A stretch of DNA of 5,099 bases from a candidate division LCP-89 bacterium (GTDB taxonomy: Bacteria; Electryoneota; B3-LCP): positions 1 through 5,099 of the forward strand of contig JALGZU010000265.1 of assembly GCA_025774735.1 (NCBI GenBank). The letters run 5' to 3'. This document shows positions 1 to 5,099 of this stretch, piece after piece. The notes under the pieces were generated by a model. It did no database searches, was not told the origin of the DNA, and saw only the letters and a program-made list of their open reading frames with translations. A program made the position numbers and the translations under genes. Each line of letters opens with the position of its first letter. Position 1 is the first letter of the stretch.

Positions 1-1
1 G

Positions 2-655
2 TCGAATATCGAAGATGCGGAGAAGACGAAGAGCGTTCTGGAGTTGATGGATGCGGTTGATACCTACATTCCGATGCCCGAGCGCGAGGTTGACAAGCCG
101 TTTTTGATGCCGGTCGAGGATGTTTTTTCGATCACGGGCCGGGGCACGGTATCCACGGGTCGCGTGGAGCGCGGCAAGGTCAAGGTGGGGGGAGAGGTTG
201 AGATTATCGGTCTGGGCGTGAAGCGGAAGACGGTCTGTACGGGCGTTGAGATGTTCCGCAAGCTGTTGGACGAGGGTCAGGCGGGTGACAACGTGGGTTT
301 GTTATTGCGCGGCGTCGAGAAGACGGAGATCGAGCGGGGCATGGTGGTGGCGGCTCCGGGATCGATTACGCCGCACACGAAGTTCAACTGCGAAGTTTAC
401 GTGTTGACGAAGGACGAGGGTGGCCGTCACAAGCCGTTTTTCAACGGATACCGTCCCCAGTTTTACTTCCGTACGACGGACGTGACGGGCATGGTAGAGT
501 TGCCGGAGGGCATGGAGATGGTGATTCCCGGTGACAACGTGCAGATGAAGATAGAACTGATCAGCCCGATCGCCATGGAAGAGGGTCTGCGCTTCGCCAT
601 CCGCGAAGGCGGCCGCACCATCGGCGCCGGCGTGGTCACCAAAATTCTGGAATAA
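2..655 (+). CDS. tuf: Elongation factor Tu, C-terminal part (5'-truncated by window)
   Basis: EF-Tu carries aminoacyl-tRNA as a GTP ternary complex to the ribosomal A site in the cytoplasm. The reading frame is open from base 2, so 217 residues are visible, roughly the last 55% of a protein of about 395-400. The GTPase domain motifs lie outside the window; only the end of that domain and the linker to domain 2 are present. Domain 2 is shown by [13 protein letters not shown] and [21 protein letters not shown]. Domain 3 is shown by [34 protein letters not shown] and the C-terminal [18 protein letters not shown]. All are near-identical to the family. The frame stops at TAA 653-655. Only 19 bases separate it from the rpmG remnant and no terminator is visible, so co-transcription with the downstream genes is likely. 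Codon choice changes sharply near position 545 (see findings). Whether a second tuf copy exists cannot be told from here. Confidence 0.98.
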   Translation, partial: SNIEDAEKTKSVLELMDAVDTYIPMPEREVDKPFLMPVEDVFSITGRGTVSTGRVERGKVKVGGEVEIIGLGVKRKTVCTGVEMFRKLLDEGQAGDNVGLLLRGVEKTEIERGMVVAAPGSITPHTKFNCEVYVLTKDEGGRHKPFFNGYRPQFYFRTTDVTGMVELPEGMEMVIPGDNVQMKIELISPIAMEEGLRFAIREGGRTIGAGVVTKILE

Positions 656-674
656 GCCTCCTTTAGGTAGAACG

Positions 675-802
675 ATGCCACGTGATATCATAACCGCAAT
701 TATTCCACAACCAAGAATAAACGAAACCAGGCCGGAAGGGTGGAATACAAGAAGTATTGTCCCTTCTGCAACGCCCATACTATGCATAAAGAAACCCGGT
801 AA
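675..802 (+). pseudogene. rpmG: Ribosomal protein L33 gene, internal deletion and frameshift
   Basis: L33 is a small zinc-ribbon protein of the 50S subunit, usually about 49-55 residues. An ATG at 675 begins MPRDIIT, the normal L33 N-terminus, but this frame then becomes non-L33 and runs to a TAG at 819-821 inside the tRNA. The rest of L33 ([11 protein letters not shown] through [20 protein letters not shown] 800-802) lies in the -1 frame, which has no start codon upstream of base 695 because TGA 683-685 closes it. Family alignment predicts nine codons between T7 and the Asn of RNY; only two bases are present, so about 25 nt are missing. These would encode the LACTEC segment with the first zinc CxxC; the second CPFC pair remains. 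A -1 shift would give a 42-residue protein still lacking the first pair, and I see no slippery heptamer. A real lesion, tolerable if another rpmG exists, and a sequencing or assembly error are both possible. Position between tuf and tRNA-Trp is the family's usual one. Confidence 0.85.
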
Positions 803-808
803 CGGGTT
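793..808 (+). other. GNRA-tetraloop hairpin over the rpmG stop codon
   Basis: AACCCG (793-798) pairs perfectly with CGGGTT (803-808) across the loop GTAA (799-802), which in RNA is a GNRA-type tetraloop. The rpmG TAA (800-802) sits in the loop, and the hairpin ends three bases before the tRNA-Trp 5' end. There is no U-tract, so it is not an intrinsic terminator. A role in tRNA 5' processing or in protecting the mRNA end after tRNA excision is inference only. Confidence 0.5.
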
Positions 809-811
809 GAC

Positions 812-885
812 AGGCCAGTAGCTCGAACGGTTAGAGCACCGGTCTCCAAAACCGGGTGTTGGGGGTTCGAATCCCTCCTGGCCTG
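812..885 (+). tRNA. tRNA-Trp (anticodon CCA)
   Basis: A full cloverleaf can be drawn by eye. The acceptor stem AGGCCAG (812-818) pairs perfectly with CTGGCCT (878-884), with discriminator G885. The D stem is GCTC/GAGC (821-824, 834-837) with a 9-base loop. The anticodon stem CCGGT/ACCGG carries the loop CTCCAAA, placing anticodon CCA at 846-848. A 5-base variable region follows. The T stem GGGGG/CCCTC (861-865, 873-877, one G-T wobble) has the loop TTCGAAT. G73 and the CCA anticodon are those of bacterial tRNA-Trp. The 3' CCA is not encoded (CAT follows G885), so a CCA-adding enzyme would be needed. The tRNA is embedded between protein genes (rpmG 9 bases upstream, secE 21 bases downstream), an arrangement common in bacteria, so it is probably cut out of a polycistronic transcript. 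Confidence 0.97.
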
Positions 886-906
886 CATAACTTTTCGGAT
901 GGTACC

Positions 907-1089
907 ATGGTCAACAAGATCAAGAATTATCTTAAAGACGTCCAGACTGAGATGGGCAAGGTGAGCTGGCCGGCAAAGCCCGAACTCTGGGAATCGACCG
1001 TCATCGTCATCGTGTTGTCCCTCATCCTGGCGGTTTATGTCTTCGGTATTGACACCAGCTTGACCAATCTGATGAAGATCGTTTATTGA
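907..1089 (+). CDS. secE: Preprotein translocase subunit SecE
   Basis: SecE clamps the two halves of SecY in the SecYEG channel in the inner membrane, through which unfolded proteins are exported. The 60-residue product is the short single-helix form, rather than the three-helix form of E. coli. Residues 2-18 look like the amphipathic surface helix (KIKNYLKDVQTEMGKV). The conserved turn VSWP is at 19-22 and is followed by Lys and Glu. Residues 32-48 (VIVIVLSLILAVYVFG) are the transmembrane segment, and a short polar tail follows. ATG 907 was chosen because it gives the usual family N-terminus; upstream in-frame codons fall in the tRNA. Its SD is weak (GGATGG at 898-903 at best). It lies 21 bases after tRNA-Trp and 83 bases before nusG, the standard secE-nusG pairing. 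Confidence 0.96.
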   Translation: MVNKIKNYLKDVQTEMGKVSWPAKPELWESTVIVIVLSLILAVYVFGIDTSLTNLMKIVY

Positions 1090-1141
1090 GAAACCAAGGC
1101 GAACGCACCGTCTGAATGAATAGACAGGGTATATTATCTTT

Positions 1142-1160
1142 CTAATATTAATTAAATTAG
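1142..1160. repeat. AT-rich imperfect inverted repeat in the secE-nusG gap
   Basis: CTAAT (1142-1146) and ATTAG (1156-1160) are inverted around an all A/T centre containing TTAATTAA. The 83-base secE-nusG gap (1090-1172) is otherwise unremarkable, but this part is far more AT-rich than its surroundings. A TATATT hexamer at 1130-1135 resembles a -10 box, but no acceptable -35 lies at the right distance. It could be an operator or a weak promoter feeding nusG, or only a relaxed spacer; the sequence does not decide. Confidence 0.35.
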
Positions 1161-1172
1161 GCTGATCCTTCG

Positions 1173-1715
1173 GTGAATAGAAAATGGTACGCTGTCCAGG
1201 TCTTTACCGGACAGGAACAGAAGATCAAAGGTTATCTGGACACGGAAATCGACCGCCTTGAGATCCGCGAGCAGATCGCCAACGTACTCATTCCAGCCGA
1301 AGAGGTCATCGAGATGAAGGACGGGAAGAAGAAGTCTAAACGGCGGGTATTCTTCCCGGGTTACATGCTGATCGAGGCGGAGCTGACCAAAGAGATCAGG
1401 CATCTGATCCTGAACACACCCAGCGTGATCAACTTTGTCGGTCCCAATAATGAACCAACTCACTTGAGCGACGCCGAAGTGAATCGTATCCTGGGCCGAG
1501 TGGACAAGGTCAGAGACACGGAAACGGTTGAAGTACCCTTCCACGCCGATGAAGCGATCAAAGTCATTGACGGGCCCTTCAAAGATTTCACCGGTTTCAT
1601 CAAGGAAGTAAACAACGAGAAGCGTAAGCTTAAAGTCATGGTCTCCATCTTCGGGCGCAGTACGCCGGTCGAACTGGATTTTCTCCAAGTGACCACCGAC
1701 TTGAGCAGTAGTTGA
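1173..1715 (+). CDS. nusG: Transcription termination/antitermination factor NusG
   Basis: NusG binds the RNA polymerase clamp, suppresses pausing, and through its C-terminal KOW domain contacts either Rho or ribosomal protein S10, linking transcription to termination or translation. The product has 180 residues, the normal bacterial length. The NGN domain spans about 1-110: it opens with KWYAVQVFTGQEQKIK and contains VLIPAEEV and FFPGYMLIEAEL (60-71), the polymerase-contacting region. The KOW domain spans about 124-175, with KVIDGPFKDFTGFIKEV and SIFGRSTPVELDF (158-170). The start is GTG 1173: the in-frame stop TAG 1158-1160 leaves no other start codon, and this one gives the family N-terminus. 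No clear SD precedes it (AGG at 1159-1161 is 11 bases away). It is followed 33 bases later by rplK, the usual partner. Confidence 0.98.
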   Translation: MNRKWYAVQVFTGQEQKIKGYLDTEIDRLEIREQIANVLIPAEEVIEMKDGKKKSKRRVFFPGYMLIEAELTKEIRHLILNTPSVINFVGPNNEPTHLSDAEVNRILGRVDKVRDTETVEVPFHADEAIKVIDGPFKDFTGFIKEVNNEKRKLKVMVSIFGRSTPVELDFLQVTTDLSSS

Positions 1716-1748
1716 CCCCCAACAAAGGCTGATAAGTTTGGATAGATT

Positions 1749-2174
1749 ATGGCCAAGAGGACGATAGGCGAGATCAAGTTACACATCCCCGGCGGGCAGG
1801 CGAATCCTTCGCCGCCGGTGGGTCCAGCTCTTTCCCAGAAGGGCGTCAATATCATGGAATTCTGCAAAGCGTTCAATTCCCGCACGCAGGATAAGACCGG
1901 TTATATCATCCCGGTGGTGATTACGGTATACCATGATCGTTCCTTTTCTTTCATTACCAAAACGCCGCCGGCATCTACTCTGATTAAAAAAGCTTTGAAA
2001 CTGGATAAGGGATCCGGCGAACCGAACCGTGAGAAGGTTGCTTCAATTACGAAGAACCAGCTCAAAGAGATCGCGGAAATGAAGATGGCAGATCTCAACG
2101 CCCATGACGTCGAAGAGGCCATTAAGATCATCGCCGGAACCGCCCGAAGCATGGGCGTAACGGTGAAGCCCTGA
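1749..2174 (+). CDS. rplK: 50S ribosomal protein L11
   Basis: L11 binds the GTPase-associated region of 23S rRNA (helices 43/44) at the base of the L10-L12 stalk. It takes part in factor binding and in the stringent response, and with the rRNA forms the thiostrepton site. The 141 residues match the family length. The N-terminal domain carries the proline-rich [11 protein letters not shown] (18-28) and [12 protein letters not shown], followed by [21 protein letters not shown]. The C-terminal rRNA-binding domain has [11 protein letters not shown] and ends in [15 protein letters not shown]. Residue 29 is Ser where GPALGQ is nearly invariant (GPALSQ here). ATG 1749 gives the standard MAK start, but no strong SD is seen. 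It lies 33 bases after nusG and 19 before rplA. In many bacteria L1 represses this L11-L1 unit through the rplK leader; I could not identify a convincing L1-binding fold here. Confidence 0.98.
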   Translation: MAKRTIGEIKLHIPGGQANPSPPVGPALSQKGVNIMEFCKAFNSRTQDKTGYIIPVVITVYHDRSFSFITKTPPASTLIKKALKLDKGSGEPNREKVASITKNQLKEIAEMKMADLNAHDVEEAIKIIAGTARSMGVTVKP

Positions 2175-2193
2175 TTCCCTTGAGAATTTTCCC

Positions 2194-2895
2194 ATGAAAC
2201 ACAGTCAACGATATTCAGAACTGAGAAACAGTATCGACCGCTTCGTTGAATACGACCTCGACGAGGCGTTGAAGAAGGTCAAAGAAACTTCGACCGCCAA
2301 GTTTGACGAGAGCGTGGAAGTGGCTGTTAACCTGGGTGTAGATCCCCGCCATGCGGACCAGATGATTCGGGGAGCCGTATCTCTGCCGCACGGCACCGGC
2401 AAAACCGTCCGCGTCCTCGTATTCGCCAAGGATGACAAACAGAACGAGGCCAAGAAGGCCGGGGCAGACCATGTCGGCCTGGAAGACTATGTCGAGAAGA
2501 TCCAGGGTGGTTGGACGGACGTGGATGCCGTGATCGCCACTCCAGACGTGATGGCTCAGATCGGTAAACTGGGCCGTGTGTTGGGTCCCCGCGGGTTGAT
2601 GCCCAATCCCAAATCCGGCACTGTTACGATGGAGGTGGGCGAAGCGGTCAAAGCGGTCAAGGGGGGGCGGATCGATTTCCGCACGGATAAATTCGGTATT
2701 CTGCATGCCATTATCGGAAAATCGTCCTTCGACCCGGATAAGTTAAAAGAAAATCTGCAGGAGTTTATGCGCACGGTTCTCCGTTTGAAACCCCCTGCAG
2801 CAAAAGGCCAATATGTCAAGGGAGTGAGCCTTTCAGCCACCGCGGGACCCGGGATCAAGGTTGACAAGCAGTCCCTTCTCAATTCACTGAAATAA
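2194..2895 (+). CDS. rplA: 50S ribosomal protein L1
   Basis: L1 forms the mobile L1 stalk of the large subunit, which guides deacylated tRNA from the P to the E site, and in many bacteria represses its own mRNA. The 233 residues equal the usual length. Domain I is the N- and C-terminal parts; domain II is the middle insertion. Diagnostic stretches are [20 protein letters not shown] (37-56), the signature [20 protein letters not shown] (125-144), the RNA-binding [19 protein letters not shown] (158-176) and the C-terminal [11 protein letters not shown] (214-224). ATG 2194 gives a normal N-terminus. The upstream spacer is 19 bases and shows only a weak GAG as SD, so translational coupling to rplK is plausible. 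It is followed by rplJ after just 13 bases. Confidence 0.98.
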   Translation: MKHSQRYSELRNSIDRFVEYDLDEALKKVKETSTAKFDESVEVAVNLGVDPRHADQMIRGAVSLPHGTGKTVRVLVFAKDDKQNEAKKAGADHVGLEDYVEKIQGGWTDVDAVIATPDVMAQIGKLGRVLGPRGLMPNPKSGTVTMEVGEAVKAVKGGRIDFRTDKFGILHAIIGKSSFDPDKLKENLQEFMRTVLRLKPPAAKGQYVKGVSLSATAGPGIKVDKQSLLNSLK

Positions 2896-2908
2896 GATTG
2901 TTCCAGCG

Positions 2909-3475
2909 ATGAACACTGAAGCACACCCGACACCCAAAAAGGTTGAGACCGTTCAAGAACTGACAGAATTGTTGGAGAAAGCCCAGGGTCTCTACCTGGC
3001 GGACTTCACCGGTCTTAACGTGAAGGACGTCAATGAGCTCCGCAGCAATTTCCGGAGCCAGAATGCCGTCTACAGGGTGTATAAAAATACCCTCCTCGAA
3101 CTCGCCTGCAAGGAGGCGGGATTTGAAGACCTGCTGCCACATCTACAGGGTCCGACGGCCATTGCTATGTCGTTCAATGACCCCGTAACGCCAGTCAGAT
3201 TGATCGCCGATTTCGTCAAGGGCAAGGAACATGAATCCCCTGTGATCAAGGCGGGCTTGCTGGAGAAGAATTTCGTTGATGCGAAAACGATTCAATCGTT
3301 AAAGAATATCCCACCCAGAGAGGTATTACTCGCTCAAATTCTCGCCAGCCTCCAAGCTCCTATCACCAATGTTGTGATGGTACTGAATGAAGTTGTCCGT
3401 TCATTCCTGGCCGTGGTTCAGGCTGTGATTGACAAAAAACAAGCCGCCGGAGAGGACGGGGAACAAGCCGAATAA
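2909..3475 (+). CDS. rplJ: 50S ribosomal protein L10
   Basis: L10 anchors two or more L7/L12 dimers to the ribosome and together with L11 binds the GTPase-associated rRNA. The 188-residue product is somewhat longer than the 165 of E. coli, with a short N-terminal extension and a charged C-terminal tail ([13 protein letters not shown]). Family features are [18 protein letters not shown] (28-45), the rRNA-binding [15 protein letters not shown] (55-69), GPTAIAMSF (81-89) and [11 protein letters not shown]. The C-terminal helix, about 153-177 ([20 protein letters not shown]), would be the L12-docking helix. ATG 2909 is the only start that keeps the full N-terminal domain; no SD is visible. The gap to rplA is only 13 bases. 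There is therefore no room for the long L10-binding leader seen before rplJ in E. coli, and expression must depend on the upstream transcript. Confidence 0.97.
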   Translation: MNTEAHPTPKKVETVQELTELLEKAQGLYLADFTGLNVKDVNELRSNFRSQNAVYRVYKNTLLELACKEAGFEDLLPHLQGPTAIAMSFNDPVTPVRLIADFVKGKEHESPVIKAGLLEKNFVDAKTIQSLKNIPPREVLLAQILASLQAPITNVVMVLNEVVRSFLAVVQAVIDKKQAAGEDGEQAE

Positions 3476-3513
3476 TCTGTAAAATTTGTGCAATAATTCC
3501 AACCAAAACCGGG

Positions 3514-3519
3514 TATAAT
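3514..3519 (+). promoter_or_regulatory. Possible -10 box (TATAAT) before rplL
   Basis: A perfect TATAAT lies in the A-rich 79-base rplJ-rplL gap, 36 bases before the rplL start. The best -35-like word, TTGTGC (3486-3491), is 22 bases upstream of the box, too far for a standard sigma-70 promoter, and there is no TG extension. It may be an internal promoter that boosts L7/L12, which is needed in several copies per ribosome, or chance in AT-rich DNA. Confidence 0.35.
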
Positions 3520-3540
3520 AACAACGAACATATAACGTTT

Positions 3541-3549
3541 AGGAGAGAG
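3541..3549 (+). promoter_or_regulatory. Strong Shine-Dalgarno sequence for rplL
   Basis: AGGAGAGAG ends five bases before GTG 3555, with the AGGAG core nine bases from it. It decides the start: the GTG has an ideal SD, and the product begins exactly at the usual L7/L12 N-terminus. Most other genes in the window lack such a site, which fits the higher L12 output needed per ribosome. Confidence 0.8.
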
Positions 3550-3554
3550 AAGCC

Positions 3555-3929
3555 GTGGAAGAGATTATCCAGGCCATTGAAAAAATGTCGGTCTTAGATC
3601 TGGTCAAGCTGAAGGAAGCTCTGGAAGAGCGATTCGGTGTTACGGCCGCTGTGCCCGTCGCTGTGGCTGGACCGGTTGCTGGCGCTCCCGCTGCCGAGGC
3701 GGCTGCCGCTGAAGAGAAGACCGAGTTCGAGGTGGTTTTAGCCTCGATCGGTGACAAGAAGATCCAGGTCATCAAGGTCGTCCGCCAGATCACGGGTCTC
3801 GGTTTGAAAGAGGCCAAGGAAGTGGTGGATACAGCCCCCAGCACGGTGAAAGAATCGGCCACCAAGGAGGAGGCAGATCGCATAAAGGAACAGTTGGAAG
3901 CCGAAGGCGCAACGGTCGAGTTGAAGTAA
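3555..3929 (+). CDS. rplL: 50S ribosomal protein L7/L12
   Basis: L7/L12 is the multi-copy stalk protein that recruits and activates the translational GTPases (EF-Tu, EF-G, IF2, RF3). The 124 residues match the family. The N-terminal dimerisation and L10-binding domain is about 1-32 ([20 protein letters not shown]). A flexible Ala/Pro/Val-rich hinge spans about 31-54. The globular C-terminal domain begins near 55 ([20 protein letters not shown]) and holds the factor-binding surface [19 protein letters not shown] (74-92). It ends in EGATVELK. The start is GTG 3555, with a strong SD. A TATAAT in the 79-base gap upstream may give rplL extra transcription. A 150-base spacer with a terminator-like hairpin separates it from rpoB, as expected where L12 is made in excess over polymerase. 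Confidence 0.98.
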   Translation: MEEIIQAIEKMSVLDLVKLKEALEERFGVTAAVPVAVAGPVAGAPAAEAAAAEEKTEFEVVLASIGDKKIQVIKVVRQITGLGLKEAKEVVDTAPSTVKESATKEEADRIKEQLEAEGATVELK

Positions 3930-3987
3930 CTGTCTGCTTCGACTCCTCTTTAACCTTGTCTTCATGTCGTTTCTGATTAACTCGACG

Positions 3988-4040
3988 GAAGTTGCAGTCT
4001 TCTTCCCTTCATGGAAGATTCAAAGCAACTTCTTTTCTCT
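3988..4040 (+). terminator. Terminator-like hairpin (attenuator or RNase III site) between rplL and rpoB
   Basis: GAAGTTGC (3988-3995) pairs perfectly with GCAACTTC (4025-4032). Directly inside, AGTCTTC (3996-4002) pairs with GAAGATT (4014-4020, one G-U). The result is a 15-bp stem with an 11-base loop, interrupted on the 3' side by a 4-base bulge (CAAA, 4021-4024). A pyrimidine tract TTTTCTCT (4033-4040) follows at once. This is the shape of an imperfect intrinsic terminator. The spacer between rplL and rpoB holds a partial attenuator and an RNase III cleavage site in E. coli, so either reading fits. The interrupted U-tract and the bulge argue for partial read-through, needed for rpoB expression. 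Confidence 0.65.
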
Positions 4041-4042
4041 AA

Positions 4043-4068
4043 ATCTGGCCGTCAATACAGTTCCAGAT
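4043..4068 (+). other. Small hairpin abutting the rpoB Shine-Dalgarno
   Basis: ATCTGG (4043-4048) is perfectly inverted as CCAGAT (4063-4068) with a 14-base loop. Its 3' side touches the first base of the rpoB SD (4069-4075). It could present or partly mask the ribosome-binding site. Six base pairs with a long loop is only modestly stable, so function is inferred. Confidence 0.35.
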
Positions 4069-4075
4069 GGAGGAG
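4069..4075 (+). promoter_or_regulatory. Shine-Dalgarno sequence setting the rpoB TTG start
   Basis: GGAGGAG ends four bases before TTG 4080 (the GGAGG core is six bases away). This is the evidence for choosing TTG over ATG 4107, which has no SD. Bases 4071-4080 form the perfect palindrome AGGAGCTCCT, overlapping SD and start codon. Confidence 0.8.
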
Positions 4076-4079
4076 CTCC

Positions 4080-5099
4080 TTGAGCCCGAAAAAGCGAATC
4101 GAACGGATGTCGTTCGGAAAGATCACTTCGATTCTGGATATTCCGGACCTCCTGGATGTGCAGGTAAAATCTTACGAGGATTTCCTGCAATCGGACGTCC
4201 TACCGGAAGAACGGGAAAAGAAGGGACTTCAGGCCGTTTTCCTGAACATTTTTCCCATCATCGATAACCGGGAAGAACATATCCTTGAATTCGTCGAATA
4301 CTACATCGAGCCAGCCAAGTATTCGGTGGAAGAGTGCCGTGAGCGCGGAGTGACCTACTCCGCCTCTTTGAAGGCACGCCTGCGACTCTCAAGCCGTCAG
4401 GATGCTGATGATCTGGGCAGTTTCGACAATACCCTTGAGACGGACGTTTATCTGGGCAATCTCCCCTTGATGACCGAGGGGGGGACGTTCATCATCAATG
4501 GTGCGGAACGCGTCATCGTCAGCCAACTCCACCGCTCACCTGGAGTGTTCTTTGGTGATTCGACTCACCCGAATGGAACGAAGATTTATTCCGCCCGGAT
4601 CATCCCCTTCAGGGGAAGCTGGGTGGAATTCACCACCGACATAAACGATGTACTCTACGTGTACATCGACCGCCGCAAACGATTCCCGGTGACGACACTC
4701 CTGCGAGCGGTCGGTTACTCTAGCGATATCGATATCCTTAACGTCTTCGGCTATGCCGAGGAGGTTCCTCTGTCCCGTAAGGATATCGAGCGGTATTTTG
4801 ACCGGGTTATAATTGAGGATCAGGTTGATCCCGAAACGGGGGAAATCTTCGTTAACCGAGGGCAGGTATTCGATAAGGATACCCTGAAACTTCTGCGCCG
4901 GAAAAAGGTTCGCAGGATCCATTTTATTAAAACCAAGAAGAAAGATCCCATCTTCGATATCCTCCAGAACACGCTGGCGAAAGACCGGACGGAGAACGAG
5001 GAGCAGGCTCTCAACCTGGTTTATCTGGAACTTCGATCCGGCGATCCGCCGGACCTGGAGACGGCGCGGCGGCTGTTACAGCGTCTCTTCTTTGATGAT
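4080..5099 (+). CDS. rpoB: DNA-directed RNA polymerase subunit beta, N-terminal part (3'-truncated by window)
   Basis: The beta subunit forms, with beta', the catalytic core of RNA polymerase. The first 340 residues are in the window; the full protein normally exceeds 1,100, so the rifampicin-cluster core, flap and catalytic contacts lie beyond the edge. The start is TTG 4080 behind GGAGGAG, giving MSPKKRIERMSFGKI, like other beta N-termini; ATG 4107 would remove the basic leader and is less likely. The N-terminal protrusion is seen in IPDLLDVQVKSYEDFLQ (21-37). Then come YLGNLPLMTEGGTFIINGAE (124-143) and RVIVSQLHRSPGVFF (144-158), which lead into the lobe, then ARIIPFRGSWVEF (172-184) and IDRRKRFPVTTLLRAVGY (196-213). 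The frame is intact to the last codon. Upstream it is separated from rplL by a structured 150-base spacer; rpoC would be expected downstream. Confidence 0.98.
   Translation, partial: MSPKKRIERMSFGKITSILDIPDLLDVQVKSYEDFLQSDVLPEEREKKGLQAVFLNIFPIIDNREEHILEFVEYYIEPAKYSVEECRERGVTYSASLKARLRLSSRQDADDLGSFDNTLETDVYLGNLPLMTEGGTFIINGAERVIVSQLHRSPGVFFGDSTHPNGTKIYSARIIPFRGSWVEFTTDINDVLYVYIDRRKRFPVTTLLRAVGYSSDIDILNVFGYAEEVPLSRKDIERYFDRVIIEDQVDPETGEIFVNRGQVFDKDTLKLLRRKKVRRIHFIKTKKKDPIFDILQNTLAKDRTENEEQALNLVYLELRSGDPPDLETARRLLQRLFFDD

Noticed and set aside
302..787. 161-codon open frame on the minus strand opposite tuf
   Set aside because: It lies opposite highly conserved EF-Tu codons and runs on into the rpmG remnant; the translation resembles no family I know. 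It is a by-product of the skewed codon use of tuf.
675..802. Programmed -1 frameshifting to make L33
   Set aside because: No slippery heptamer is present at 690-698, and a shift would not restore the missing first CxxC.
675..821. Intact 48-residue novel small protein from ATG 675 in its own frame
   Set aside because: Only its first seven residues are meaningful (L33). The rest is out-of-frame L33 sequence and the stop falls inside the tRNA.
807..836. Possible promoter: TTGACA at 807-812 with TTAGAG at 831-836
   Set aside because: The -10 word is poor, the spacing is 18, and both elements are explained by the hairpin and by tRNA-Trp bases required for the cloverleaf.
1152..1688. 178-codon minus-strand frame opposite nusG
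   Set aside because: It is an almost full-length shadow of NusG with no recognisable protein features; NusG in the + frame is unmistakable.
1716..1760. L1-binding autoregulatory structure in the rplK leader
   Set aside because: GGCT 1727-1730 could pair with GGCC 1751-1754 around the start codon, but four pairs with a long loop and no recognisable L1 motif are not enough to call it.
4067..4267. 66-codon plus-strand frame starting at ATG 4067, overlapping the rpoB start
   Set aside because: It runs through the conserved rpoB N-terminus in the wrong frame. Its ATG overlaps the SD of rpoB and has no SD of its own; no family resemblance.

Overview
The window holds the classic bacterial translation/transcription cluster, all on the + strand and in the conserved order tuf, rpmG, tRNA-Trp, secE, nusG, rplK, rplA, rplJ, rplL, rpoB. 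It is a bacterial chromosome of moderate GC content. I cannot name the species. The wording of EF-Tu domains 2 and 3, the RpoB N-terminus, the single-helix SecE and the scarcity of strong Shine-Dalgarno (SD) sequences would fit a member of, or a relative of, the Fibrobacteres-Chlorobi-Bacteroidetes group. That is a weak inference from family resemblance only.

Layout. Positions 2-655 are the C-terminal 217 residues of EF-Tu, cut by the left window edge. A recognisable but broken ribosomal protein L33 gene (675-802) follows, then tRNA-Trp(CCA) at 812-885. Next come SecE (907-1089), NusG (1173-1715), L11 (1749-2174), L1 (2194-2895), L10 (2909-3475) and L7/L12 (3555-3929). The last gene is the first 340 codons of the RNA polymerase beta subunit (from 4080), cut by the right edge. 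No gap between genes exceeds about 150 bases. The largest, rplL-rpoB, contains a terminator-like hairpin and a second hairpin beside the rpoB SD.

How the genes work together. L11, L1 and the L10-(L12)n stalk build the GTPase-associated and L1-stalk regions of the large ribosomal subunit, on which EF-Tu acts. NusG couples RNA polymerase to ribosomes or Rho. SecE is part of the protein-export channel. RpoB is the beta subunit of RNA polymerase. Grouping them lets ribosome and polymerase supply be co-regulated. The sequence shows candidate control points: a TATAAT box before rplL, the hairpin between rplL and rpoB, and weak start codons backed by strong SDs at rplL and rpoB.

I see no new defence, mobile or biosynthetic system here. 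The points most worth a second look are the rpmG lesion (about 25 nt missing, first zinc CxxC lost and frame broken), a sharp codon-use switch near position 545 of tuf, and the structured rplL-rpoB spacer.
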